A stretch of 64,000 bases of DNA from Planctomycetota bacterium (lineage in GTDB: Bacteria > Planctomycetota > UBA1135 > GCA-002686595). The notes under the pieces are model-generated. The model searched no databases. It saw only the letters and a program-made list of their open reading frames with translations, and was not told the DNA's origin. Shown here in pieces: positions 46,338 through 54,827 of this stretch. The translations under genes and the position numbers were made by a program. Position 1 is the first letter of the stretch; each line of letters begins with the position of its first letter. The DNA lies in NCBI GenBank assembly GCA_020638835.1, contig JACKHV010000001.1:248001-312000 (forward strand). Reading direction: 5' to 3'.

Positions 46338-46910
46338 CTAGTAGTAGACGAGGATGAACAGCTCCTGCTTGTTCGCCTTGTAGCGGACGCGGCCGTTCGT
46401 CTCCCAGTTGCCCTTCAGATCGCGGTCGATCGAACCGTCGATCGACTCCGCGGCTTCCGCGGGGACCTTGGTGAAGAACAACATGTTCCCGTTCGTCTTC
46501 ACGTCGAGCGTTCCGTCGCCGTCCACGTCGAAGCCGGGGATGCGGTTGCCGGCCTTGACGTTGTCGTACAGCTGGATCGTGCCGCCGAAGGGGTTCTGGC
46601 CCGGCGTCAGCGGCGACTCGATGTACGGCCCACTCCAACCCGCGGAGGTCTGCTTCGCGGACAAGCGGCGGTTGCCGTTCGAGGAATTGGCGTACTCACG
46701 CGCGTACGAGCCGACGTCGGCGTGGTACGAGGCGCAGACGGTCTTGAAGGTGCTGGCGAGGCCGACGACCTTGGCGGTCTTGCCCTTGTCGATCATGCCG
46801 CCGGCGCGCATCGCCAGGGTGGCGGCCAAGATCGAGAGGATCGAGATCGCCACGATGATCTCCATCAAGGAGAAGCCGCCCTTGGCGGTCCGGGAGGTAC
46901 GGTGGTTCAT
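46338..46910 (-). CDS. Pseudopilin with duplicated start region
   Basis: The 190-residue protein has the prepilin leader MNHRTSRTAKGG followed by FSLMEIIVAISILS, with Glu at +5 after cleavage at Gly12. The C-terminal part has a calcium-site-like DVDGDGTLDV. A 24-bp tandem duplication places a second in-frame ATG 24 bp upstream at 46934, so translation could start at either. It diverges from another pseudopilin gene and heads the apparatus operon. Confidence 0.82.
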   Translation of the reverse strand: MNHRTSRTAKGGFSLMEIIVAISILSILAATLAMRAGGMIDKGKTAKVVGLASTFKTVCASYHADVGSYAREYANSSNGNRRLSAKQTSAGWSGPYIESPLTPGQNPFGGTIQLYDNVKAGNRIPGFDVDGDGTLDVKTNGNMLFFTKVPAEAAESIDGSIDRDLKGNWETNGRVRYKANKQELFILVYY

Positions 46911-46942
46911 GGTTGGTGAGGTACGGTGGTTCATGGTTGGTG
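46895..46942. repeat. 24-bp tandem duplication of a start codon region
   Basis: Bases 46895-46918 and 46919-46942 are identical 24-bp units. Each contains the ATG of the minus-strand pseudopilin and its first codons, so the frame is preserved (eight codons). Confidence 0.9.
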
Positions 46943-47094
46943 CTGGGGGTGGGGGAGGTCTCGTTCGGGTCTTCGGAGCCTCGGAGCTGCGACCTGAGCA
47001 GGAATCAGAGCGGTTCTTACGATTCCCGAATCGAGGCACCCCCGAGCCCGTGTTTGCCGTCAAGTCTCCGCGGGCGGCATCCGAAGCAGGGAGC

Positions 47095-47625
47095 GTGGCT
47101 CTACCCACCCGTCCCCCTCGCGCCAGCTTCGGCTTCTCCCTGCTCGAGCTCGTCATCACGGTCTCGATCATCTCGATCCTGGCCGGCGCCGTGGCGCCCA
47201 GCCTCGCGCGGCGCCTCGCCAAGTCGCGCGACGCGCAGCGCATGGCCGACATGCGCACGATCCAAGAGGCGATCGAGCTGTTCCACGTCGACCGCGGCCG
47301 CTGGCCCGCCGCCGACGAGAACGGCGCCTACGGCGACTGGGACGTCTCGCACGACGGCGGTTTCATCGCGGAGCTGCAGCGCGCGGGCTTCATGCTGGAC
47401 GACGTCGGCGATCCGCTCGACAGCGACCTCTACCACTACCGCTACAAGGTCTTCCCGCAGGGCTCTTTCGGCTGCAAGGGCTTCGGCAGCTACTACGTCC
47501 TCGGCGTGCGCGAGTTCGAGACGGACGCCTACGCCGACGCGAACTCCGGCTTCTTCGCCTGCGATGGTCGCGACTTCGGCGCCGAGTTCGACTACGTCAC
47601 CGGCGGCGGCGCGACGCAGGACTGA
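47095..47625 (+). CDS. GspG/GspH-like pseudopilin
   Basis: The 176-residue protein probably starts at GTG 47095 behind a CAGGGAG ribosome-binding site; no ATG lies near. The leader ends at Gly13 before FSLLELVITVSIISIL with Glu at +5. The C-terminal half (MRTIQEAIELFHVDRGRWP and later DVGDPLDSDLYHYRY) matches the GspG layout with a Cys pair that may form a disulfide. It is encoded divergently from the other pseudopilin. Confidence 0.83.
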   Translation: MALPTRPPRASFGFSLLELVITVSIISILAGAVAPSLARRLAKSRDAQRMADMRTIQEAIELFHVDRGRWPAADENGAYGDWDVSHDGGFIAELQRAGFMLDDVGDPLDSDLYHYRYKVFPQGSFGCKGFGSYYVLGVREFETDAYADANSGFFACDGRDFGAEFDYVTGGGATQD

Positions 47626-47642
47626 CGTGCTACGCTCCGGGC

Positions 47643-48161
47643 GTGGTCGAACACGCGGACGGGGCAAGTGGTGAGGGCGTGCCGAGGGTCAGCGCGGCGC
47701 TGAGTGAGGCGCTGCAGAGCGCAAGCGGTATCCTCTTCCTCTGCTCGGGCAACATGATCCGCTCCGCCTTCGCCGAGCTATTCGCGCGGCACCTCGGGAT
47801 CGCGCTTCCCGTGCGGTCGGCGGGAACGACCTACTCGAACACGCGTATCCACGTCGAGACGGCGCGCGCGTTGACGGCGCGGGGCGTGGTCGGTGAGTGG
47901 ATCCGTGAGTTCCGACCGCGGCACATGGACGACATCGAGCCGGCTCCGCGCCCGGATGAGTTGGTGATCGGCATGACGCGCGCGCACCTGGCCGATGCAC
48001 GCGCACGAGGCGCGCAGGGGCCGGGACGCTTGATGCTCGAGGCACTCGGCGAGACGCTCGAGATCGCCGACCCGTTCTTCGAGGGAGGCTTCGAGCGCAC
48101 CTTCGCCGAGCTCACGCGCTGCGTCGAGGCGCTCGTGCCCGCGACGCGCCGGGACGCGTGA
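47643..48161 (+). CDS. Low-molecular-weight protein tyrosine phosphatase-like protein
   Basis: The 172-residue protein has the P-loop CSGNMIRS (Cys34 to Arg40), matching the C-x5-R catalytic loop of LMW-PTPs and of the related arsenate reductases. A later ADPF segment holds the likely general-acid Asp. The GTG start at 47643 gives an N-terminal extension of about 25 residues before the fold. Target is unknown; polysaccharide or pilus regulation is possible from context only. Confidence 0.83.
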   Translation: MVEHADGASGEGVPRVSAALSEALQSASGILFLCSGNMIRSAFAELFARHLGIALPVRSAGTTYSNTRIHVETARALTARGVVGEWIREFRPRHMDDIEPAPRPDELVIGMTRAHLADARARGAQGPGRLMLEALGETLEIADPFFEGGFERTFAELTRCVEALVPATRRDA

Positions 48162-48173
48162 CGCTCGGCGCGC

Positions 48174-48272
48174 CTACTCCTCGCGCGTCACCACGACCAC
48201 GCCGGTCGCGACCAGCACCACGATCACCACGGCGCCGCCCAGCAAGAGCCAGAGCATGGAGATGGATTCCAT
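48174..48272 (-). CDS. Possible small single-span membrane protein
   Basis: A 32-residue frame (MESISMLWLLLGGAVVIVVL, then a Val-rich end and TREE) is almost entirely one transmembrane helix with a charged tail. GAGG lies close before the ATG. It converges on the phosphatase gene and follows the outermost groEL remnant terminator. Too short for confidence from sequence alone. Confidence 0.4.
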   Translation of the reverse strand: MESISMLWLLLGGAVVIVVLVATGVVVVTREE

Positions 48273-48327
48273 CCTCGCGATGCTCGTCGTCGCGCCGGCT
48301 GCCGTCGAGCGCACTGCCCCCTGACGC

Positions 48328-48365
48328 AGCGAGCGCCCGACCCCTCGCGGGATCGGGCGCTCGCT
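48328..48365 (-). terminator. groEL-type terminator hairpin, copy 1
   Basis: A 13-bp stem (48328-48340 with 48353-48365) is identical in core to the hairpin after intact groEL. It marks the downstream end of the outermost groEL remnant. Confidence 0.75.
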
Positions 48366-48393
48366 CGTTCACGTCCCTGCGGACGCCGTCGGC

Positions 48394-48532
48394 TCAGTGA
48401 GCGTGGGCGTGCGGGGCTTCGTCCTTCTCGGCCGGCATGTCGGAGACCAGGGCGTCGGTGGTGAGCAGGAGGCTCGCGACGCTCGCGGCGTTCTGCAGCG
48501 CGGTGCGGGTCACCTTGGTGGGGTCGATGACG
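48394..48532 (-). pseudogene. groEL 3' remnant (last ~46 codons)
   Basis: This fragment matches the last 46 codons of groEL at 55974-57584 with about two base differences, including the stop codon and the 29 bp up to the terminator stem. Similarity ends abruptly at 48532. It is probably the displaced original end of groEL. Confidence 0.92.
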
Positions 48533-49108
48533 GCGCGTTGTCGACCCGGCATGTGGGGAACGGACCCACCTTGGACTTCCGCGAATTGCGGTCAATGACC
48601 GCGCTTCTCAGGTCAGAGCCTCAGCGCGGGACGCGGGAGCAGTGCACCGATGCCTCGACTTCGAGAGCGGCCACGACTGAGTCTTCGCGGGGCACCGAAT
48701 ACGCCCTGTCCTGGACGGCTTGAGAGCCGCGGAGGACTGACCTCCGCCGTGAATTGACGTACGCACCGGGTCTCTCACACCGCGAGAGGACGGAGATTCA
48801 CCTCGGGTGGACTAGGTTGTGGGGGCCCCTCTCGGAGGCATCCACTGGTGCCGAATGGCCCTGGCCTTGCCCGATACGAGACTCTTACTTGCTGTAAGTC
48901 TCGCTAGCTCATGAAATTGCGTCGATGTGTATCGGTGTATCGGTGTATCGCGAGGCCGTGTAGCTTCTGCCTCGCCTCGCGTCCGGAACTCCTCGGATTC
49001 CGAAGATGCGAACTCGAGAGAGGTCGGACACTCATCCACAACATTTCCAATCGTTCTTGTCGAGATAACTCGATTCGAAGTGAATCGAACAGAATCTGGG
49101 AGCTACTC
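48533..49108. other. Non-coding lower-GC stretch
   Basis: No convincing gene is seen in these 576 bp. Composition is visibly less GC-rich than the chromosome around it. Three perfect copies of GTGTATCG lie at 48927-48950. The last part carries the leader and GGGAG ribosome-binding site of the next gene. Confidence 0.6.
48927..48950. repeat. Three tandem copies of an 8-bp unit
   Basis: GTGTATCG is repeated three times without error. It could be a slippage-prone tract or an iteron-like binding site; it lies about 160 bp before an exported-protein gene. Confidence 0.8.
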
Positions 49109-49645
49109 ATGAGACTGCCGTCAAGCAGCCGATTTTCTGCCTTGCTTCTTGCGCTCGGTGCTGTTGCCGTTGCCGAAAGAAGCGCGGCGATGGCCCCGTC
49201 GCCCGAGGACGGTTCGACTTGTCCTGGATGTTCCGACGCCACGGGCACCGCGGTGATCCACCCCGTCCTCCCATTTCAGACTGGGGACCCTCGCGTGATA
49301 ACCGTGTCGGTCACGAACTTCGACGGATCGTGCTTTCTGATCGATCAGGATTGCGTCATGGCATATCCTTGCACTCCGTACGTGGAGGTTGCTGCCATCA
49401 ACGTGGGGAGTTCATCAGCGACAGGCGGCGGCAACGCGGGGAGCGTCGGGCTCGGGCGTGTCACAGAGACATGGGGCTTCCTGGGCGGCGGAGAATCTAA
49501 GACGTTCTACAAGGACTACATCGGCGTCGACTGTGGAGCTGAGATGGATTTCTATTATGCTATCTCCTTCGACGCCTCGTATCCGTTCTTCGCCAAGACC
49601 ATGTCGGCCGAACTCAAGTTGATCTGTACGGGATGCGCCGACTGA
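49109..49645 (+). CDS. Small exported Cys-containing protein, unknown function
   Basis: The 178-residue protein starts at ATG 49109 behind GGGAG. A signal peptide (FSALLLALGAVAVAERSAA) is followed by a mature beta-rich domain with paired Cys residues (CPGCSD, CFLIDQDC, CTGC near the end), suggesting disulfides. No family is recognised. It lies in the lower-GC cargo segment between two groEL remnants and was probably acquired with it. Confidence 0.68.
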   Translation: MRLPSSSRFSALLLALGAVAVAERSAAMAPSPEDGSTCPGCSDATGTAVIHPVLPFQTGDPRVITVSVTNFDGSCFLIDQDCVMAYPCTPYVEVAAINVGSSSATGGGNAGSVGLGRVTETWGFLGGGESKTFYKDYIGVDCGAEMDFYYAISFDASYPFFAKTMSAELKLICTGCAD

Positions 49646-49705
49646 GCGCGGGAGCCGGGGATTTGTTGAACAGAGCGCTTCTGGAATCCCTGGCAAGGAA
49701 CTGAC

Positions 49706-50503
49706 ATGCGAGTGTCTGCGCGGATTTCTCTGCTAGCGACGATTCTCGCGGTCGGCGTGCTAGGCACATGGGCAGGGCTCCGCGTTGGACATCCGAGCTA
49801 CGCGCCCATTGGTCCGTCAGCAGGGAGCGTGAGCGTGGATGAGAATCGCCTGCCGGCCTCCCAAGGTCCGACGTTCGGCGCGGCAGATCGGGCGGCGCTG
49901 ACTGAGTCTGACACGGATGTGCCTCCCGACACTGCGAGAGAGCTCCTGAGGTGGTTGTATGCACCGAGCACCGACACTTCGGACTACTCGGAAGACGAGG
50001 CTGCGGAACTTGCCCACATGGGAGGGCGAGCCATCCTCGAGACTACCTACATGCTGGATCCGGAGAGTGAGCCGGCGCTCGCCCTGTGCAAGCTGCCAAG
50101 TGTCGAGTCGATCGCCAAGCAGGCTGGGGTCGAAGCCACAGCCTCTGACCTTGAAGTCGTCGAGACATCCATCACTCCTCGCTATAGAGCTCAGCTTGAC
50201 CTGCTAGGGCCCGCGGTGATCGATGAGATCAACGTACGAATGCTCTCGAGTTTCGAGGATAGGCGTTACACGCTTCGCGGTCCGGCTGCTCAAGGCGACC
50301 TTCCGGCACCTGCCTCGGTGGCTCACGGTAGGTATCGAAGGTCAGTGACGATTCCCTGCCCTCGAACCCCATATACCATCATATTCGCATTCGATTCACT
50401 GGAGTATCCGTCACTGGAAGCAACCTTGCAGCAAGTTGAGGACTTGAAGAGCGATATGCGTCAAGAAGTCTACGACTACCTAAGGTCGGTTCACCGTCGC
50501 TGA
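49706..50503 (+). CDS. Exported or membrane-anchored protein, unknown function
   Basis: The 265-residue protein has an N-terminal hydrophobic segment (ARISLLATILAVGVLGTWAG) and a helical, acidic mature part with no recognised domain. Codon use is less GC-biased than the chromosome. It sits 60 bp after the small Cys-containing protein on the same strand, so the pair may be one transferred unit. Confidence 0.65.
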   Translation: MRVSARISLLATILAVGVLGTWAGLRVGHPSYAPIGPSAGSVSVDENRLPASQGPTFGAADRAALTESDTDVPPDTARELLRWLYAPSTDTSDYSEDEAAELAHMGGRAILETTYMLDPESEPALALCKLPSVESIAKQAGVEATASDLEVVETSITPRYRAQLDLLGPAVIDEINVRMLSSFEDRRYTLRGPAAQGDLPAPASVAHGRYRRSVTIPCPRTPYTIIFAFDSLEYPSLEATLQQVEDLKSDMRQEVYDYLRSVHRR

Positions 50504-50612
50504 GGGCTGGTCCAATCATGCTCCTGCACTGAGGCGAATATAGTGCTCGTGCAGGTTTCCCGTCTCCGATGGAGCGACCCGTCTGCGGCGATGATCTCGG
50601 CAGCGCAGACAA

Positions 50613-50646
50613 CGAGCGCCCGACCCCTCGCGGGATCGGGCGCTCG
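50613..50646 (-). terminator. groEL-type terminator hairpin, copy 2
   Basis: An 11-bp stem (50613-50623 with 50636-50646) has the same core as the other two groEL terminators. The sequence identity among the three copies begins at this hairpin. Confidence 0.75.
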
Positions 50647-50785
50647 CTCGTTCACGTCCCTGCGGACGCCGTCGGCTCAGTGGGCGTGGGCGTGCGGGGC
50701 TTCGTCCTTCTCGGCCGGCATGTCGGAGACCAGCGCGTCGGTGGTGAGCAGGAGGCTCGCGACGCTCGCGGCGTTCTGCAGCGCG

Positions 50786-50793
50786 GTGCGGGT
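50786..50793. repeat. IS66 target-site duplication, left copy
   Basis: GTGCGGGT here and at 53217-53224 flank the element exactly. Eight base pairs is the normal length for IS66-family insertions. Confidence 0.9.
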
Positions 50794-50877
50794 GTACGCG
50801 TCCGGTGAGCGCATGGTCCCCGAGCGTTGATCCGCTCCTCAGGCCGGCGATGATCGACTCCAACCAAGGAGTCATTC

Positions 50878-51216
50878 ATGTCCCGCGACAAAGCCATGCG
50901 CGAGCTGTTCGCTCGCTGGCGCTCATCCGATCAGAGCTTGATGGCCTTCGGCAGGCAAGAAGGCGTTGCCTACAAGAAGCTCTTGTACTGGAAGAAGAAG
51001 TTCGCGAGCGAGCGGCGGGCGCGCAGCTCGAGCGCGCAAGTTTGCGAGTGCAGCGAACTCGTTCCGATCACCGTCGTGCCTGAGGCGGCAGCGCGGCCAA
51101 GCACTTCGACGAACGCCTTCGACGTCCACTTGACGAGCGGTGTCCGCATCGCGGTCGTTCCCGGCTTCGACGAAGTCGAACTGCGTCGGCTCGTGCAGGT
51201 GTTGCAAACATGCTGA
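50878..51216 (+). CDS. tnpA: IS66 accessory protein TnpA
   Basis: The 112-residue protein has the N-terminal helix-turn-helix-like region MSRDKAMRELFARWRSSDQS (in part) typical of IS66 Orf1. It overlaps the next gene by 7 bp. TnpA is needed with TnpB and TnpC for transposition in this family. Confidence 0.87.
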   Translation: MSRDKAMRELFARWRSSDQSLMAFGRQEGVAYKKLLYWKKKFASERRARSSSAQVCECSELVPITVVPEAAARPSTSTNAFDVHLTSGVRIAVVPGFDEVELRRLVQVLQTC

Positions 51217-51575
51217 GCTTGCCGCCCTCGGTGCGTTTGTTCGTCGCGCGCGGCGCAACCGACATGCGCAAGTCGTTCGACACCCTTGCTGCCGTCGTGA
51301 TGGAAGTCGTGGACGAGGACCCGCAGTCCGGTCACTTGTTCCTGTTCGTCAACCGACGACGCGACCGGTTGAAGGTCTTGTGGTGGGACGGCTCGGGTTA
51401 CTGCTTGCTCGCGAAGCGGCTGGAGCACGGACAGTTTCGCGTGTTCGATCGCGCGAAGGGTAAGGCCGGCGCGTTCGAGCTTTCGGCGAGCGAGCTCGCG
51501 CTCGTGCTCGAGGGCATCGACCTCCGAGGAGCGAGACGGCGAGTGTCGCACGACCAACTTTCACTGCAGACCTGA
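51210..51575 (+). CDS. tnpB: IS66 Orf2-like protein TnpB
   Basis: The 121-residue protein carries the IS66 Orf2 signature: RGATDMRKSFDTLAAVV near the start and HLFLFVNRRRDRLKVLWWD in the middle. Length is normal. Confidence 0.93.
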   Translation: MLSLPPSVRLFVARGATDMRKSFDTLAAVVMEVVDEDPQSGHLFLFVNRRRDRLKVLWWDGSGYCLLAKRLEHGQFRVFDRAKGKAGAFELSASELALVLEGIDLRGARRRVSHDQLSLQT

Positions 51576-51609
51576 GCCGCATCGCGCGCGGATTGCCGAT
51601 AGTACTTGC

Positions 51610-53157
51610 ATGTCCGTCGCGCAGATTTCCGCGGAGCAACTCGAAGCGCTGCTTGCGCACGTCGAGGAACTGCAGGCGAAGCTCGATGCACTGACGCGCG
51701 AGGTCAAAATCCTGCGCGAGGAGAACGCGCTGCTCAAGCGCGGCTTGTTCGGTCGACGCTCCGAACGACTGGGCGCCGGGCAACTCGGCCTGTTCGCGAC
51801 CGACGACACCCCCGCGCCTGAACTCGAGTGCGAAGCGCACACCTCGCCGCGTACCGCGAAGTCGGGCGCAGGCCACGGCCGCGCGCCCTTGCCCGAACAC
51901 CTGCCGCGCGAAGTCATCGAACTCGACCTCGACGAAGCGCACCGCGACTGCACGACCTGCGGCAAGGCCCTGCGCCGCATCGGCGAAGAGGTCACTGAGC
52001 GCGCCGGCATCGTCCCGGCCAAGCTGTTCGTGAAGCGCTACGTGCGACCGAAGTACGCCTGCCCCGACGGTCACTGCGTTCGCGCGGCAGAGCTTCCCGA
52101 CAGCGTGATTGACGGCGGCAAGTACGAGGCGTCGGTCTACGCGCACGTCGCGACGGCGAAGTACTCCGACCACCTTCCGCTGCACCGCTTGCAGGGAATC
52201 TTCAAGCGTTACGGCATCGCCATCGCGAAGCAGTCCATGTGGGACATGCTGGTGCGCGTGGACGAACTCGTCGCGCAGCCGGTGTTGGCGCAAATGCGTC
52301 AAGAGCTGCTCAACGAACACGTGTTGCACGCGGACGAAACACCGGTGACCATGCGGCTCGAAGACGGCAAAGGAACGAAGAACGGCTACGCCTGGGGCTG
52401 GCGCAACCTGCGTCGACCGGGCGCGCCGTCGCGAGCCTTGATCGAGTTTCGCACGAGTCGCGGACGCGACGGTCCGAAGCGTTTTCTCGAAGGGTGGAGC
52501 GGGACGCTGATCGCCGACGGATACACCGGCTACGACGAGGTCGTTCGCGAGAACGGCATCGTGCGAGCGGGGTGCTGGGCGCATGCACGGCGCAAGCTGA
52601 AGGAAGCGTTGGACGCCGGCTCGGAAGCGGTGGCGCCGCTGCTCGGCATGGTGCAAGAACTGTTCGCGGTCGAGCGACCGCTGAACGAGCGCGTGCGCGC
52701 CGGCGAGCTCGAGTGGGACGCACTGCTCGAAGAACGTCGCTGCGTGCGTGCCGACAAGTCGCAGCCGCTGGTCGAAGCGATTCACGCCGAAGCGCTACGC
52801 CTCGAAGGACTGCGTGCAACATTGCCGAAGAGCAAGCTCGGCAAGGCGGTCTGTTACCTGCGCAATCAACGCGCTGCGCTCGCGGCTTTCCTCGAAGACC
52901 CACGCTTGCCGATTCACAACAACGACGCCGAACGCGACCTGCGGCACCTGGCCGTCGGCCGCAAGAACTGGCTGGTCTTCGGCAGCCAGCGCGGCGGCGA
53001 GGTCGCCTGCCGGCTTTACTCGCTCGTGCTCTCGTGCAAGCAGTGCGGCGCGGACCCCGAGGCGTACATCGAAGACGTGCTCATGCGCGTCGCAACGACG
53101 CCCGCGTCGGAGATTGCGAGCCTCACGCCGTGGGCGTGGCAGGCCGCGCGGGCGTAG
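51610..53157 (+). CDS. tnpC: IS66 family transposase TnpC
   Basis: The 515-residue DDE transposase has an N-terminal leucine-rich coiled coil (about 5-40), a zinc-finger-like region with CTTCGKAL, and the catalytic domain with LHADETPVTM, LIADGYTGYDEV and the final NNDAERDLRHLAVGRKNW block supplying the Glu. It is full length and uninterrupted. Confidence 0.95.
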   Translation: MSVAQISAEQLEALLAHVEELQAKLDALTREVKILREENALLKRGLFGRRSERLGAGQLGLFATDDTPAPELECEAHTSPRTAKSGAGHGRAPLPEHLPREVIELDLDEAHRDCTTCGKALRRIGEEVTERAGIVPAKLFVKRYVRPKYACPDGHCVRAAELPDSVIDGGKYEASVYAHVATAKYSDHLPLHRLQGIFKRYGIAIAKQSMWDMLVRVDELVAQPVLAQMRQELLNEHVLHADETPVTMRLEDGKGTKNGYAWGWRNLRRPGAPSRALIEFRTSRGRDGPKRFLEGWSGTLIADGYTGYDEVVRENGIVRAGCWAHARRKLKEALDAGSEAVAPLLGMVQELFAVERPLNERVRAGELEWDALLEERRCVRADKSQPLVEAIHAEALRLEGLRATLPKSKLGKAVCYLRNQRAALAAFLEDPRLPIHNNDAERDLRHLAVGRKNWLVFGSQRGGEVACRLYSLVLSCKQCGADPEAYIEDVLMRVATTPASEIASLTPWAWQAARA

Positions 53158-53216
53158 TCATCGTCGAGGGACGCCGGTCGACGCGCCGGTCGGACATGGC
53201 GTCACCGGACGCGTAC

Positions 53217-53224
53217 GTGCGGGT
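53217..53224. repeat. IS66 target-site duplication, right copy
   Basis: GTGCGGGT, identical to 50786-50793, resumes the groEL remnant. Confidence 0.9.
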
Positions 53225-53524
53225 CACCTTGGTGGGGTCGATGACGCCCGCCTTGACGAGGTCCTCGTAGGTGTCCGTGCCGGCGTTGTAGCCGTAGGTC
53301 TTCGACTTCTGCGCGCGGACGTTCTGCACGATGACCGAACCGTCCTGGCCGGCGTTCGTGGCGATCTGGCGCATCGGCGCTTCGAGTGCGCGGCGGATGA
53401 TCATCGCGCCGACGCGTTCGTCGCCCTCGAGCTTCAGACCTTCGAGCGCTTCGATCGCGTTGAGGAGCGCGGTACCGCCGCCGGGGACGATGCCTTCTTC
53501 CACCGCGGCGCGCGTGGCGTGCAG

Positions 53525-53556
<32 letters not shown>

Positions 53557-53918
53557 TCTCCGACTCGGTCGCGGCGCCGACGTTGATCTGAGCCACGCCG
53601 CCGGACAACTTCGCGAGACGCTCTTGGAGCTTCTCCTTGTCGTAGTCCGACTTCGTGTGGCTGATCTCGGCCTTGATCTGCGCGATGCGGCCTTGGATCG
53701 CGTCCTTGTTGCCGGAGCCCTCGATGATCGTCGTCTCGTCCTTCGAGATGATGACTTTCCGTTGTCACTCGGGTACTCGAGGGACCTGGGATGGACTCGG
53801 ACGTATGGAAGCCGGCAAAGTCAAGACTCAGCCGGCCAAGGTCACCCCAGGACTCTGCCCAGAAGAAGCAACCCTCGTCGATCCTGAAGCTCTGATGGGC
53901 GTCGGCTCCTGAGTGCCG

Positions 53919-53939
53919 GGCGAGCGCTTTCCGCTCGCC
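53919..53939 (-). terminator. Hairpin downstream of the cargo lipoprotein gene
   Basis: An 8-bp perfect stem (GGCGAGCG with CGCTCGCC) and 5-nt loop lie 21 bp after the stop of the minus-strand lipoprotein gene. No U run follows, so it is only a candidate. The rest of 53755-53960 shows no gene. Confidence 0.4.
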
Positions 53940-53960
53940 TGCTTGGCGAGTGTGCGGCAG

Positions 53961-54827
53961 CTATTGAACGTAGTTGTCAGGGTCGGCGTAACCCAAGGAG
54001 ACCCATTGATCCCCGTCAAGGGCAGACCCACTGTCGAACACTCCATCGCTAGACGCGTCCAGAAGGACAACTGCCAGTCCATCTGGCTGAAGTGGCGGGA
54101 GTACCAAGACACTTCCATGGGTGGCATGCAGAGAAGCCCACATCCCGCTGAAGTAGCCGGACAGCTCCGGTATATGGATGGCGGGCGAGCCACTCGTGGG
54201 GCTGGCAGTGAGGGTCAGCCGGTTATCTCTGAGGTCCAGGGTGTAGATGTCACGGGAATCCCAGAATTGGAGGATTACGACTGAGTCATCTGCCGGATGG
54301 GTGCACATGCGCATGACGATGTCACGGCCTACAACAGACTCTCTGAGGGCCAGTTTGATTGAAGTTACGCCGTAGCCAGCCAGGACGATTCCGCCGTTGC
54401 TATCAACGGCCATCAGAGTCGGCTCCTGGAGCGCGAATACCTCGACAACTGTTGAGCCAAGGTCGCCCTTCCCGGCAACGGCAATCTTTCCTTCGCTCAA
54501 CGCGGTGACCGCGGTTGGGTAATAAGCGAGAGCAACATCCTGGGTTGTGGCGGCACCTCCGTTGGAGCGCCAGTGAACGGATAGAAGCTTGTCGTCAGTG
54601 TTCACTCGCGCAGATGCGACGTAACTGCCTTGAGTCCACTGAACGTCCGGGGCTACTTCGACTGAGCCAATCGCCGGAGGCGCGGGACTCACCTGGCTCG
54701 GAGGCGAGACCGCATCCGACTGCGCGCACGAACTCAAGAGTGCAGCGATGGTCAGCGCGACCCATGCGCGCCTTTCAAGCTTGGCGTCGTCTCTGCGCGG
54801 ACGATTGAAGTTCTTTGCCTCAAACAT
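53961..54827 (-). CDS. Exported lipoprotein, unknown function
   Basis: The 288-residue protein has a signal sequence with lipobox LLSSC after a charged N-terminus. The mature part has short beta-rich repeats (SEGKIAVAGKGDLGSTVVEV, then DSNGGIVLAGYG) that suggest a propeller-like fold. It overlaps the metallopeptidase gene by 8 bp and is the second gene of this lower-GC pair. Confidence 0.66.
   Translation of the reverse strand: MFEAKNFNRPRRDDAKLERRAWVALTIAALLSSCAQSDAVSPPSQVSPAPPAIGSVEVAPDVQWTQGSYVASARVNTDDKLLSVHWRSNGGAATTQDVALAYYPTAVTALSEGKIAVAGKGDLGSTVVEVFALQEPTLMAVDSNGGIVLAGYGVTSIKLALRESVVGRDIVMRMCTHPADDSVVILQFWDSRDIYTLDLRDNRLTLTASPTSGSPAIHIPELSGYFSGMWASLHATHGSVLVLPPLQPDGLAVVLLDASSDGVFDSGSALDGDQWVSLGYADPDNYVQ

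Larger units (their letters stand above)
50794..53216. mobile_element. Complete IS66-family insertion sequence
   Basis: The element is 2423 bp with terminal inverted repeats starting GTACGCGTCCGGTGA at both ends (15 perfect bases, then imperfect). It carries the three standard genes tnpA, tnpB and tnpC in order. The 8-bp target duplication GTGCGGGT is perfect, so insertion into the groEL remnant is recent and the element may still be mobile. Confidence 0.95.

Noticed and set aside
48927..48950. CRISPR or iteron array
   Set aside because: Only three 8-bp units with no spacers, no cas genes and no replication protein nearby.
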